Below, piece by piece: positions 12,722 through 23,043 of a stretch of DNA of 64,000 nucleotides (positions are counted from its first letter, which is position 1; each line of letters opens with the position of its first letter). The notes beneath the pieces are model-generated. The model made no database searches. It was not told the DNA's origin and saw only the letters and a program-made list of their open reading frames with translations. Origin of the DNA: Mytilinidion resinicola. Taxonomy: Eukaryota; Ascomycota; Dothideomycetes; Mytilinidiales; Mytilinidiaceae. The DNA is taken from contig NW_022985455.1 in NCBI RefSeq assembly GCF_010093595.1, forward strand, positions 553,532 to 617,531. The letters run 5' to 3'. Both the position numbers and the translations under genes were made by a program.

Positions 12722-14449
12722 TTTCGGGCGCTTACTGACACTTGGGTCTGCGAATGTCGGGAATCCTGGACAAGGGATATCTGCGGGCGCGTCGTTGGAA
12801 GACGCCGTGCGGCAAGTAGAGGCGTGAGATGAAGGGAGAGCAGCGTTGGAGGGCGGAGCGAATGGGATTGCAGGGCTGCGCAGGTACCACGCGGTGTGGA
12901 GAAAGGGTCTGAGACGGCCTGCGGGGGCAAAAGCGGACGCGACGGCGACGCGACGAGAAGAGGAGGCAAAAGGAGAGACGTGCACGGCACGCACGGCGAG
13001 AAGGGAGTCTCAGCGGCCTCGGGGGGGAATTGGCAGAGACGAAAGCACGGAGAGAAGGGAGCTGGACGAGGAGAGGCCTGAGGGCCTGCAGGAGGTGGGA
13101 GGTCTGGGAGGCGTGGAATCAGGGGCCGGCAAGCAATGGGACTGGTGGAATTCCGCACAGGCCACAGCTCCACGCATCGCTGGTGAAACACGCCAAACGG
13201 CACGCCAACGGCAGCCGAGATCGCGAGTGCTGCCCGCAACGGCATGCCGATCGAGAGTTTGGCCTAGTCCTAGATGCCATGTATAGACGCAGACGCCTGC
13301 ACAGCCACTATCCGCTCCCGAATCAGCCCAGACAAGTGCTCCGTCCAGATATGTATTCCGTGCCCGGGTTGTTGCTGCCCCAGGCGGCCTGTCGAGCTAT
13401 TAAGCCGGTCAAAATAACGGCACAAAGGCCTCTCCGCCGACTGTCGGATTCCCAAAACCCTCTCGGAGACCTCAAGGCAGTGTCAAGTGCGACTACCCAG
13501 TTCGATGCCGTTGACGTGCTTCGGCCAGCGACGACGATTGTGGACCACTGGCTGCCATCGCCGGTGCCCGACCTCAGAACGATGCACGCGATAGGGGCTC
13601 ACCTCGTCCTCTCGACCTGAATGGCTGCGCACCACGCTCGACTCCCGATCCGTCTGATGCAACCTTTGCGCGTCCAAGGAAACCCCGGACGCCTATCCCC
13701 AATCCTTCGTGGGGCTAGTCTGCGCGCATTTGCGACCCGTCGTGCCATTGTTGGACAAGAAGTGTCAAACTCGGTTCCCTGTACTCTGTCTGGTACCTTA
13801 GCACCACGGCGACACCGGCGCCCACGAGTGGGATGAAAGACAGCGCCCAGCTGCCGCAAGACAAGATGTCAGGGATGCTCTGCACGACGAGCAACGGCAA
13901 TCCTACGTTCAATTAACCTTCAAACCCGCGTGGTAGCTGCGGGCGGTACCGTCGATCTACATCTTCAAGCGACCCGCTTCCTCCCAAGGTAAACTGTGGA
14001 CCCTCACGATCTTGCTTTTCTCCACACCCGGATGTCTACATGTGTATGTACCGAATCTCAGCGCAGATCTCATGGAGTCGGAACGCAACGGGCCACCCGC
14101 CACAATCGACGCCACACATCACCACACGGCACGGCACCCTGCATTAGGGCTGAACGGCTTGAAACAGGCACAGCGGCGCTAATTCTTACTTAAATCTCCG
14201 AAAATACGCAATGCCCCGGCAGTCGCATAATGGGGTAGTCACTTAGACCAAGACTGACTTCCTAGCATCGATTTGCGGTAATTAGACATAGCCTAGAGAG
14301 ACGCATGAAAGTTGACGTCTAATTAAAAAGGCTCGCGCTCTCATCTTTGCCAAATATACTTCCATAAGTGGTCGTCCAAAAGGCCGTGAAGTCATCGTCC
14401 CTACAGAACGAATGAGCGATAAGTCCTCTGAGAAACAGTCACAAACATC
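12722..14449. other. Intergenic, no supported gene
   Basis: About 1.7 kb upstream of the septin gene. Long but mutually overlapping open frames occur on both strands (for example a plus frame at 13030-13620), a consequence of high GC near 12.9-13.2 kb. None contains a recognisable motif or good splice structure. It probably includes the septin promoter and 5' leader. Confidence 0.5.
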
Positions 14450-15253
14450 TTACCCAGTATCCGGCCTCAGCTTCTCAACAACCGGAATCCATACCTTCTC
14501 GTAACCCTCGCTCCGATACAGATCCAGCTTCTCCTCCACTTGCGGGATGCAGCTAACGTAGCCGTTCACCTTCAACCACAACGTGAGTCTGCGCTGCTCC
14601 TTGCACGCCGCCGCATCGTACTCGACTTCGCCCCAGCGCGTCCGCGTCAAGAAAGTCGGCCGAAAGAACGGGCGCGCAGCCACGTTTCCATAGAGGTAGT
14701 CCGCCAGCGTATGCATGCGGAGCCCCTCTCCTTCTTCGAAGTCGAGCGAGCCCTCGTCCACGGAGGTTCCACCCTCCCCGTCGAACTTGTTGATTAGTGT
14801 CAGGCGCCGAACCGGTGGCTGGCAGACTAGCATGCGCCGCCAGCTTGCTTCTTTGCGGGCGAAGGCTTCGGGCCGGAGACTCCATGCGCTGCAGAGATAG
14901 AGTGCGGTGCTAGAGCTATCGTAGGGTTCTGGAGGGTTGGGGAAACGGTTGAAGTGTAGGTCCCATTCTTCTATTGGTATCTCAGGCGCGTCGGATAAGA
15001 ACCCAGGAAAGGTGACGTCGAGGAGGGGGTTGATCTCAAGATTTGGAATATCCGCTTGAGGCGGGGAGCCATTGATAGGGCGGAAAAAGAGGGCATATTG
15101 GAGGGCTGGGGAAGTGGTGATGGTAGCATGGAAAGTCTTGCTAATCTGTGAGGCAAGGAGGAGGTCGCGCATGGGTAATTTTAGGAGGATAAGCTCAAAG
15201 AGTTCGGAGGTAGCGAAGACACGAGATCTCGAGGACATATCGGAATCCTTCAT
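14450..15253 (-). CDS. F-box domain protein
   Basis: A 267-residue single-exon protein. The N-terminus (VFATSELFELILLKLPMRDL, then LLASQISKTFHATI) is a clear F-box of the ascomycete type, which would bind Skp1 in an SCF ubiquitin ligase. After it comes the usual fungal pattern of an early RPI motif, a proline-rich loop, and a C-terminal helical part with RRMLVCQPPVRRL. No leucine-rich or WD repeats are visible, so the substrate-binding part is unrecognised. Translation may begin at the second ATG (MSSRSRVFATSE), five codons in. Confidence 0.85.
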   Translation of the reverse strand: MKDSDMSSRSRVFATSELFELILLKLPMRDLLLASQISKTFHATITTSPALQYALFFRPINGSPPQADIPNLEINPLLDVTFPGFLSDAPEIPIEEWDLHFNRFPNPPEPYDSSSTALYLCSAWSLRPEAFARKEASWRRMLVCQPPVRRLTLINKFDGEGGTSVDEGSLDFEEGEGLRMHTLADYLYGNVAARPFFRPTFLTRTRWGEVEYDAAACKEQRRLTLWLKVNGYVSCIPQVEEKLDLYRSEGYEKVWIPVVEKLRPDTG

Positions 15254-15867
15254 GGTAGGATCCTTGATGATGTTGTCTCAATAGCTTCGATATAATTCTA
15301 ATGTTGGTGCCGGGGGTCGATGCTGCCTACGAAGTTTCGTGGCCGTTCTGGAAATCCTCAAAACATTATAATCTCGAATCTGGGTCACTGTCGTTAGCAC
15401 CTCAAGACAGTCTCAAGAATGCGAATAAGATTGAAGTTCGTTATGGACAATTGGTAAGCTCGCTAAGCCACCCTAGGCGTCGACACATCGATGTTCACCC
15501 ACTACACACGACTTACAGCTTCTGATTTATATCAATACAATGAAGCCCCAGAAGCAGTGGCAGAAGAGCGTACCCAGACTTATATGAAGAAAGATTGTAG
15601 CATCACTACGAAATGGATTTCGGCCCAAGCGCTTTGCCGTTCCGAATAGGAAGTTGGAGCGGCTTCTGGACTTCCGAATACCCGGAAAGATGTATCAATC
15701 TATAAAGCATTTCAAGATCATCAAAGGTCACAATTCTTCTGGGAAAGAAAGAAGTGGATCCGAGGAGACGTATTGACCACCTCAAAGCTACACGACGACA
15801 TCTACGTAACGTTTACGCGAGTTCCTATCTTCATAACCCAATACCTCATCACTATCAACATATCAGC
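15254..15867. other. Intergenic between F-box gene and SDR
   Basis: About 600 bp between two divergent start codons, presumably holding both promoters. Open frames are short. An in-frame upstream ATG for the SDR at 15754 would add 38 residues that look like untranslated leader. Confidence 0.5.
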
Positions 15868-16797
15868 ATGGCCTCGCCCAACGAATTCGCACCTGCGGAC
15901 TCTTTCAAAAACAGAACCGTCATCGTCACCGGCGGCGCAGGCAGCATAGGCAGACCCCTATGCCTCGCCTTCGCCAGCGCGGGCGCCAACGTCGTCGTAA
16001 ACGACCTAGGGGGTGACATCTCGGGCTCCGGCAGCTCCCCCAGCCCAGCATCCGATGTTGTAGCAGAGATCAAACTCGCGGGAGGCTCCGCAGTCGCAGA
16101 TACCCACAGCGTGGCCGACGCAGCCGCCATCCTCTCCACCGCCCTAGAAACCTTCGGCCGCATCGACATCATCGTCAACAACGCCGGCATCACGCGCTTC
16201 GGCCCACTAGAAGCGCAGCCGCCCGAGAACTTCACCGACGTCTTCGCCGTCAACGCCGCCGCCCCGCTCGCGCTGCTGCACCACGCCTGGCCGCACTTCC
16301 AGGCGCAGTCGTACGGCCGCGTCATCAACTTCGCGTCGGATTCGATCTTCGGCATGGCGAACTCGCTGCCGTACGTCCTGGCGCGCGGGGCCACGTTTGG
16401 CGCAACGCGCACGCTGGCGCTGGAGGGCGCGCCGCACGGCATCCTCGTCAACGCCGTGTGTCCGACGTCGTACAGTCGCATGATGGCGCCCATGTTCAAG
16501 GACCTGCCGCCCGAGCACCAGGCCGCGACGGAGAAGAACTATCGCGGCGAGGCGAACGTGCCGATGATACTGGCGCTTGCGCACGAGGCGTGTGCGGTGA
16601 GTGGGCAGGTGTTTAGTACGGGGGGGTACGGGATGTCGCGCGTGATGCTGGGGGCGACGAGTGCGGTGGGGAATTGTAGGACGATGGGCGAGGTGCAGCG
16701 GCGGCTGCCGGAGTTGTTGGAGAAGGAGAGGGAGTTTGTGGAGCCGATGAATGTTTATGAGTTTGCGAGTTTTAGGACGAGGACGCTGCAGTCGTAG
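15868..16797 (+). CDS. Short-chain dehydrogenase/reductase with YxxxR active site
   Basis: A 309-residue NAD(P)-dependent oxidoreductase. The start at 15868 (AGCATGG context, MASPNEFAPADSF) is preferred because it places the Rossmann strand near residue 18, as in the family. Visible motifs are TVIVTGGAGSIG (cofactor loop), VVNDLGG (an Asp after beta-2, suggesting NAD(H)), NNAG, and the catalytic block with Ser in FASDS and Tyr in LPYVLAR. The usual YxxxK reads Y-V-L-A-R, so the catalytic Lys is replaced by Arg. It resembles the 3-hydroxyacyl-CoA dehydrogenase-like SDRs of peroxisomal multifunctional enzymes, but no SKL-type C-terminus is present. It is convergent with a P450 400 bp away. The second half is strongly GC-rich. 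Confidence 0.88.
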   Translation: MASPNEFAPADSFKNRTVIVTGGAGSIGRPLCLAFASAGANVVVNDLGGDISGSGSSPSPASDVVAEIKLAGGSAVADTHSVADAAAILSTALETFGRIDIIVNNAGITRFGPLEAQPPENFTDVFAVNAAAPLALLHHAWPHFQAQSYGRVINFASDSIFGMANSLPYVLARGATFGATRTLALEGAPHGILVNAVCPTSYSRMMAPMFKDLPPEHQAATEKNYRGEANVPMILALAHEACAVSGQVFSTGGYGMSRVMLGATSAVGNCRTMGEVQRRLPELLEKEREFVEPMNVYEFASFRTRTLQS

Positions 16798-17195
16798 GGG
16801 AGGGAAAGGAGAAATATTTGAAAACTACCACCGTGCTTGTTCTAGAGCTACCATGAAATGCACTAGCGTTTTCGTCCTAGGGTTGTATAGGCTCGTCTGC
16901 ACTTGTTTGTCGTGCTTCAATGGGCCTTAGGTTTTTGGGGGGCTTCAGATGCCATTCAATCTATGCTCTAGCCCTCACCAACGAATCTGCGACCACGCCC
17001 GTTTGGGGTAACCCAGCGAGGCTGCACATTAGGGAAAGTAACGTTCTTCTTCTTTTCCACATGCCTGGAATCATATCGAGGCACTTCAAATAGTCATAAA
17101 CAAGCTTACACAAACCGAAAATAAAGCTCCATAAAAGACCTCTTATCCAAACCAGCATTTTTCCTTGCAAACAGATATGTGAGCAGAAAGTAGAC
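16798..17195. other. Convergent 3' intergenic region
   Basis: About 400 bp between the SDR stop and the P450 stop, holding both 3' UTRs. No gene seen. Confidence 0.5.
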
Positions 17196-19177
17196 TCATA
17201 CCCTCCTCTTCACCCTCATCGGCATTCCATCCCTCGGTTTCGCAGTCGCATAGAGCACCTGATAGGCTTCGTCTCCCCAAACGTCCTGCACACCCTGCTT
17301 TCCTCGGTCGTTCTTCGCCCATAGCGTACCGTCTCCCCCCAGCAAATGCAGCTCATCATACGCAGCCTTGAAGTCGAAAAGCCGAGCCACAAGCACAAGA
17401 GCAATCTTGATTTCCAGCATCGCCAGCTCCTGTCCGATACAATTACGGGGCCCTTTTTCAAAAGGTCGAAACGTCCTAGGATCAATATTGCTAATTTCCG
17501 GCGATAGGAAGCGTTCCGGGCGGAAGTCGTGGACATCGCGGCCCCAGATCTTGCGTGAGCGGTGCAAACAGACCGACTCGATCCAGATGGTGAGACCGTC
17601 GGTCGAAACCATGTCGCCTGTGCTGGGATCCTTGATGAAGAGGTGTGGTCCCCCCTGCCTGATGGAAGTAGCAGGAGTATACAAGCGAAGAGTTTCTTGG
17701 ATGGCCGCCGTGGTGTATGTCAGCTTGTTGAGCAAGTGCACATTTGATTTCAGGACGTCGGCGGCCGCGAGAGGGTCAGAACCGAAGATCTTGTCGTGCT
17801 CGGCGCGCAGCTTGGCGAGGATGTCTGGATGGCGGGAGAGACGGTACAATGCGTACGCGACGGTTGATGATGTGGTGTCGTGACCGGCGACAAGCAGCAT
17901 CCTGAAATTGTCGATGACATATTGGCGGAATTCGGGATCCATCTTGAGCAGGTTCATGTCATCTCCCTTCCCCCGGCTATATTCTGCAAAATAAGTGTCC
18001 AGTGCGAGATCAATGCCGACTCTCTGACGTGTGTTTGAAGCATTGCCGGCGCGGGCTGTCAACCGCGCGTCTAAGAGCTTGCCTAGATATCGTCTCATCC
18101 GCCATGTGTAGTATAGATTTATAATGGGACGGATCGGATTGTAGATATGGAGAGGGTTGAAGGAGGTACGGTCCCTCAGCCATGTAAGTTGTGCACGCAT
18201 GGCATCAACGTACTCGTTCTGCGTGGTCTGTGACTTGAAGTCATGATTCCTAGGAAGATGAAGACAATTAGTAACCCGTAAGTATCAAGGAAACGTATAC
18301 AGAGCCAGGAATGACACTCGTTTGCCACTGGCTGAGCACTTGTAAGACGCGTTCAGAAGTCTGTGAGCATGCATGTAGCATCAAAGTTTCAAGATACCTT
18401 AGCTAGAAACTGGCTCGTGATTGAATGATGAATGTGCAAGCAGAAAAAGCCAACTCACAGAATCACTTTCCCAATGATATCTATAGTCAGATGGGTTGCA
18501 GGCTCCTCAAGCCTAAACGGGTCGTTCTTCGAGGCAAACTTGTCGAGGCCGTCAACAAATACCATTGTAGAATCAACGACCAAAGGAACCAGCGTCATCA
18601 ACTGCGTCATGGAGAAAGCGGGGTTGAAAATCGCTCTCCATTTCTTCCATAGAGCCCCTTCCATTACCACGAGGTTTTGAGGCCCAGCAACCGGTTCTAA
18701 CGCCTCCCCTAGGAGTTGGGATTTGGGGTAATTCTGTACAGTTGAAACTTCATGAGCGAGACCAGGGTCATTGACGATCAAAATTGCGGGACCGGCTGGA
18801 TAGGTGTCGAACAAGAAGACTGGACCAAGGTTGTAGTCCTCAGCGAGTAGGGCTGGCAGATAGTGGGGATGCATGCGAATCGGCTTTGTCTTTCGGTACT
18901 CGCCCAAGAGAAGAATATGTCCCCATAATTTATGATAAGGTGGCCCTGGCTATACACGGTGAGTTCACGAGTCGAGGTATACGACGTATGAGCATCCAGT
19001 CGCTCGGAAGGGGACAGGTTGGCACAGCCTGGAGAGACCAGGAGAAACTCAATGAGAGCTTACATATTTGCTCATAAGCTTCCTGTGACGGAAGAAGCAA
19101 GCGATGGCACGAGTAAGGTACGCAACTAAGATAGTCGCAATCGCAGCAACAACATGGTGCCCCCGGAGGTTATCCAT
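17196..19177 (-). CDS. Cytochrome P450 monooxygenase
   Basis: About 552 residues in three exons: 19177-19064, 18949-18459 and 18249-17196, with GT-AG introns 19063-18950 and 18458-18250. The joins keep frame and create the expected PGPPYHKLWGH hinge. Residues 9-25 form a membrane anchor (VVAAIATILVAYLTRAI), so it is ER-bound. The I-helix AGHDTTSST, the ExxR pair (ETLR), the FRPERF segment and the haem loop FEKGPRNCIGQE with its axial Cys are all intact. Redox partner and substrate cannot be read from sequence; the closest broad group is fungal CYP52/sterigmatocystin StcS-like P450s, by impression only. The SDR downstream suggests an oxidation-reduction pair, which is inference. Confidence 0.93.
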
Positions 19178-19322
19178 ACTTTCTGCTGCAGTTTGCCTAA
19201 GCTGGACATGCGCTCTCCTTGCGTTTAAAAACCTTGGGGATACATACCCTTGCACGTGAGGCGGGGTTGTAAGCAGTAAAGCGAACCCTTCGTGTACATT
19301 CGTATTTGCTTTACGATAAGTG

Positions 19323-20275
19323 CTAACAAGGACAGGTCTTACCGAGGGGACGGAGCAGATACTCAACCCATGTCGCCCAGACTCCTTGTTGGCGCGGGTC
19401 TCCTTCTAACTGAAACTCCCAAGCGAATTTATGAGATACTAGACGTTTCTTGACTGTCGCTTCGTACGCTGGAAATCTTGCATTGCTGGGGACCTCAAGG
19501 CGCTTTGGTCTCATCTCCCACTCCCGTCTGACCGTCTCTTTAAATGTGGAACTAGAGACCATATTGTGTGAACCCAAAAGCGAATGTCTGCGTTTCCGTG
19601 CCGCCAAGTAAGCAGAAAACCCATCATCTCTAAAAACAGGGTCCCGGTTGTCGAGTTGCCATTTGCGAAACTCCCACCAGCGATCTACTTGTCTCGGGAA
19701 CTTATCTCGGTCCCTGGACCTTGGGTCATCCAACCAAGGGAGAGCCTTTTCGCAGCTGCGCTTGGGCTCCCTCGAATCTTGCGAAAGAACCTCGATTGGC
19801 ACCGCGGGCCTGCCGTCGTTCTGAACGAGCTCCTCATAGCATATCATTCGATGTCTTCGCTTCCAGACGGCGAAGTGCGTGCAGAGGACAGGGACTCTGT
19901 GCGAGGCCACTGTGGGTGTATATCTTCCGAGAAGCCGCCCGGACCGCCAGGTACGTTGGCTAATCGTTCTAAGAGCGTGCTGATGTCGACAGAACTAGTC
20001 ATCTGCACTCTCTACTTGTCGCACCGCAGCTCTGCCCAGGAGCGAAGAGTTAGCGACAGGATAAGGTAAGAGCCAACAGGCGTCTCCTTACTTTAAATTT
20101 GTACAGAGCGCATCTCATTGGTGTCTCGACATGCTGTCGAGGCCGGAGGCACTGGAAATATCGAATCCACCATAGCGCAGGCGCTGCGCTTCATATACCC
20201 AACGAGCTGCCCATCATCGAGATTGAGTAGATCCTCTATAGAGAAAACAGCAGCTTCATCCTCATTGAACGACAT
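19323..20275 (-). pseudogene. Fungal-specific W-rich protein, broken
   Basis: A coding-like stretch that I can only assemble with a frame change. Exon 1 20275-20105 (MSFNEDEAAVFSIEDLL...), intron 20104-20003, exon 2 from 20002 (MTSSVDISTLLERLAN...) runs to a TGA at 19844-19846. The main domain begins in another frame at an ATG that overlaps that stop (ATGA). The domain (DRWWEFRKWQLDNRD, YLAARKRR, KFAWEFQLE, WATWVEYL) matches a common fungal hypothetical family with Trp-rich helices. It ends abruptly after WVEYLLRPLG where relatives usually continue. No function is known. A single indel near 19846 would explain it; an unseen short intron is the alternative. Confidence 0.5.
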
Positions 20276-20484
20276 GGCCGGAGTTGCGCGTGGGCGCACC
20301 GGGAGAAGGCTGAGTTGTACGGTGGTTTGGTGTGCCGTCCAGATATTCGAGCAACAAATGTGGCTGGCATCGGGGGAAGCGAAGCGCTTTAGGGCTACAG
20401 GGCACCCCTGTGAAAACCCTTGCAACCTACCATCCAAGGATCCCAGCCTACCTAGGTACAAGGGTCCCTACTCCACCAGCTATT

Positions 20485-20580
20485 GTACGAAGGAGCTCGC
20501 AGCTCGATTTTCTTGAGTCCTACCCTGCCACTGAAATTAGGCGAGGGCATAGGACTCAAGAAAAACGAGCTCCTTCGTAC
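20485..20580. repeat. Imperfect foldback (inverted repeat)
   Basis: The left arm 20485-20522 and right arm 20549-20580 are reverse complements, beginning GTACGAAGGAGCTCG. The left arm has 8 extra bases (an AGCTCG-type duplication) in its middle. The loop is about 26 bp. It could be a MITE remnant or hairpin; no target duplication is obvious. Confidence 0.75.
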
Positions 20581-20752
20581 CTTGCCTCGCTTACCTACCC
20601 AAGTACGTGGGGAGAGATGACCCCCAACCAAGGTCACCACGGGTACGGAGTACCTGTTAGTTACCCAGCGGCCTCACAGCAATGCACACAATGCATAGCT
20701 TATGCAGGTGATCACATAAATTTATTCATGGAGTGGCTACCTTTCCTAAGCC

Positions 20753-21028
20753 ATGGCCAGCAACACGAAAGCTGTACAGCAGACGTTCTACGAAAACACC
20801 AGCACAACCTTTACCAAGACTATGTACCCCCTCGAGCTCTGTAAAAATTCGGGGCAGATGCCCAAGAACTGGTCGCGCAAACGCATTAGGAACGAGTCCT
20901 GCGCCATCAGCATCGTTCGTCGGTATACGACCATTCCAGTCCCTGAAGTCATTGCCGTAGGAGACAACAGCAGGCGAGACTTCAGTTGGACGGTCGTGCA
21001 TCTTCCATGCGATCGGATACGGTTCTGA
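20753..21028 (+). pseudogene. Aminoglycoside-phosphotransferase-like N-terminal fragment
   Basis: A 91-codon frame beginning MASNTKAVQQTFYEN. The later part, NESCAISIVRR followed by TTIPVPEVIAVG, is the pattern seen at the ATP-binding lobe of fungal APH/choline-kinase-like proteins, where a hydrophobic helix precedes a (T/S)-x-I-P-V-P motif. The frame ends soon after at 21028 and I find no catalytic HxD loop downstream in any frame. It is therefore probably a truncated copy. It sits 170 bp after a foldback repeat, suggesting local rearrangement. Confidence 0.45.
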
Positions 21029-21921
21029 TAAAGTCCTAATCCACTGCCCGCCCGCCCACATGAATGCCAGAGATGGCTGTGCACGACATCGTAGGATTTC
21101 TTTTCCTGCAGCTTGCTGGGTAGGTTGTCTACCTTGGAAGAGCTTAGACGCAGTAGATTGAGGGGATGTGAAGGTACGGCATGGTGAGGATGTACGTCTT
21201 GCCAACCACATCAGCTTGCTTGTGGACTTCTCTGCCTTTTATTTATCCCACACCTCCTTTATCCCGCTTTTCTCGAAATAGTGGCCGGACGACAGCCACA
21301 TTGCTGGGATGAGAAGTAGCACGCCATCCAGACATTGCACTAGGATGGGGCGAGAATGTAGACTGGGACGCATGCGAGCTAAAGCAATACGCATTGGAGG
21401 GTGTGGTCAGGTGCCGAAGTTAGTCAATTCGGGGACGGAACATACTTCTGAGGTGATAGAAGGGAACACGCTATTGGGACATTATATTTGGATGGGTCGA
21501 GAATCGGGGTTTGAGGAGATACGGCCTAGTCAACGCCTTGCAGGCTAGGGTCGTGGCCCTGAGGGGCGAATCGAGGGCTGAAAGTAAGACACTCTCAATC
21601 ATGCGGGGAAGTGAGTCAAAAGCAATGTACATAAGCCGAGATATCATAACTGGGCGAGGACGTAATTGTGGCCCAGACGTTAATCATGCAGGGCGCATTA
21701 GCTGACTGGGCCACTCCGTCCCATCGAAGCGGTCAGCGGCTTCCCCATCACCTCCCACATCCTTCTCCGACAGAGGAGCGAACCGGCTTCTCATTAGGAG
21801 AAAAGGGGCCCACGTTTGGATCGCCTTTGGGCTCAGAGCATAGGCGGGACTTGAGAGAAAAGATACGGTGCAATTAGTTTAGAGGGGGACGACTTTTAGT
21901 CAGGTAGCGTAATTTGGAACC
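21029..21921. other. Intergenic, decayed sequence
   Basis: About 900 bp with only short open frames and no motif I recognise. Probably decayed accessory DNA between the phosphotransferase fragment and the next small gene. Confidence 0.4.
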
Positions 21922-22474
21922 ATGATCAAGTAAGTCTAACTCAACGCAATCCTATAAGTGCTAATCATGAAGACTTTTTAAGTGGGCTGCGGTTCAATTT
22001 AGCTCCAAAGACGATAGGCCTTTTACCAGTGAGGAATCGGAACAACTCCTCATAAAGCTTTACGTCGAGTACGACTTTACACCACTGCCACGCCGGAGTA
22101 GGGACGCCTGCGAGGAACATTGGAGAAAGTTACACAAATTCGCTTTTGGTGATGACGCTGCCACCAACGCCATAGAAAGGTATAGCAGGATACCACATTC
22201 AGCGGAGAGTTGGAGTGAACAGGAAACCAGAACGTTCCTCTCTGACCCTGATATACGCAACTTTTGGCAAAGTACATTGCTTTCTGAGAGGGCGTGCCGT
22301 ATCCAATACCAGATCGTATTAGGCCTAAACTTTGCTGGCTGGAACAAAGAACGGGAAGAACAGCACATTGAAGATTGGACCGAAGACCGTATACGCGAGG
22401 GGATATCGGCAGTAGTTAAGGCATATCATGAGAAAGAGGCAGAGCGTCAGAGGAAAGAGGTAAAACTAGAGTAA
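21922..22474 (+). CDS. Orphan 169-residue protein with 8-nt first exon
   Basis: Exon 1 is 21922-21929 (ATG ATC AA), intron 21930-21972 (GTAAGT, branch TGCTAATC, acceptor AAG), exon 2 21973-22474. The spliced frame starts MIKLFKWAAVQF and stays open for 169 codons. The exon 2 frame has a stop just upstream of the splice site and no good ATG of its own, which favours the micro-exon model. The protein is charged, with W-rich motifs (HWRKLHKFAF, SAESWSEQETRTFL, FAGWNKEREEQH) and a Lys/Glu helix at the C-terminus. The early part (FTSEESEQLLIKLYVE) has a SANT-like look but lacks the conserved Trp spacing. No family recognised. Confidence 0.55.
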
Positions 22475-23043
22475 TTTTAACCATTCGACAAATCACTCTT
22501 ACTAACGCTCTCGTAGCCGGGACGCAGAGCCGAAGTAGAAAGAGTAGTATTCTACTCGTTGATTTCGCGACGAAGTTCGAAGATTGAAAATATCTGTCGT
22601 GAATAGTTAAGCAGAGACGACGGACCATAGCTAGCAGCCTGCCGCTGCTAATTTCAGGGCACCTACTGCCTCTTGTTTTCACGAGGGCGAGGAGTCTCGT
22701 CTTTCCAGCTGCCAGACTGTCTTGGCCGTCTCTCGAAACTACGATATTGAGACATTGCTGCAACACACATAGACGGTGTATTCTCATGCCTTTCTAGCCG
22801 TACTCATCAGTCCGAACCAAGATTATCTGGCTAGAAGTTCCATTGTCCCGCGCTCATCCCCATCCTACCCATCTTCCAAATGTAGTAAATCCGTAGCAAC
22901 ACTCCTTCCCTCTCATCATCCTGTCGGCTTATCTGTCGTCGGGTTCTCGGATGCGGTGTCGGCAGTAAGGATCCCACGTAGTATCGCCCAGAGGCGGTTA
23001 GAGAGTATTTCCGAAAAAACAAGGCCCAAGAGGTTTAGCAGCT
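22475..23043. other. Intergenic, no feature seen
   Basis: About 570 bp between convergent genes, with only short frames. No repeat or gene recognised. Confidence 0.4.

Noticed and set aside
12253..13245. 330-codon minus-strand open frame over the septin N-terminus
   Set aside because: It overlaps the septin exon in another frame and is Pro/Arg/Ser-rich low complexity.
15868..19177. Secondary-metabolite gene cluster around the SDR and P450
   Set aside because: No polyketide synthase, peptide synthetase, terpene synthase, transporter or pathway regulator is nearby, so two enzymes alone do not support a cluster call.
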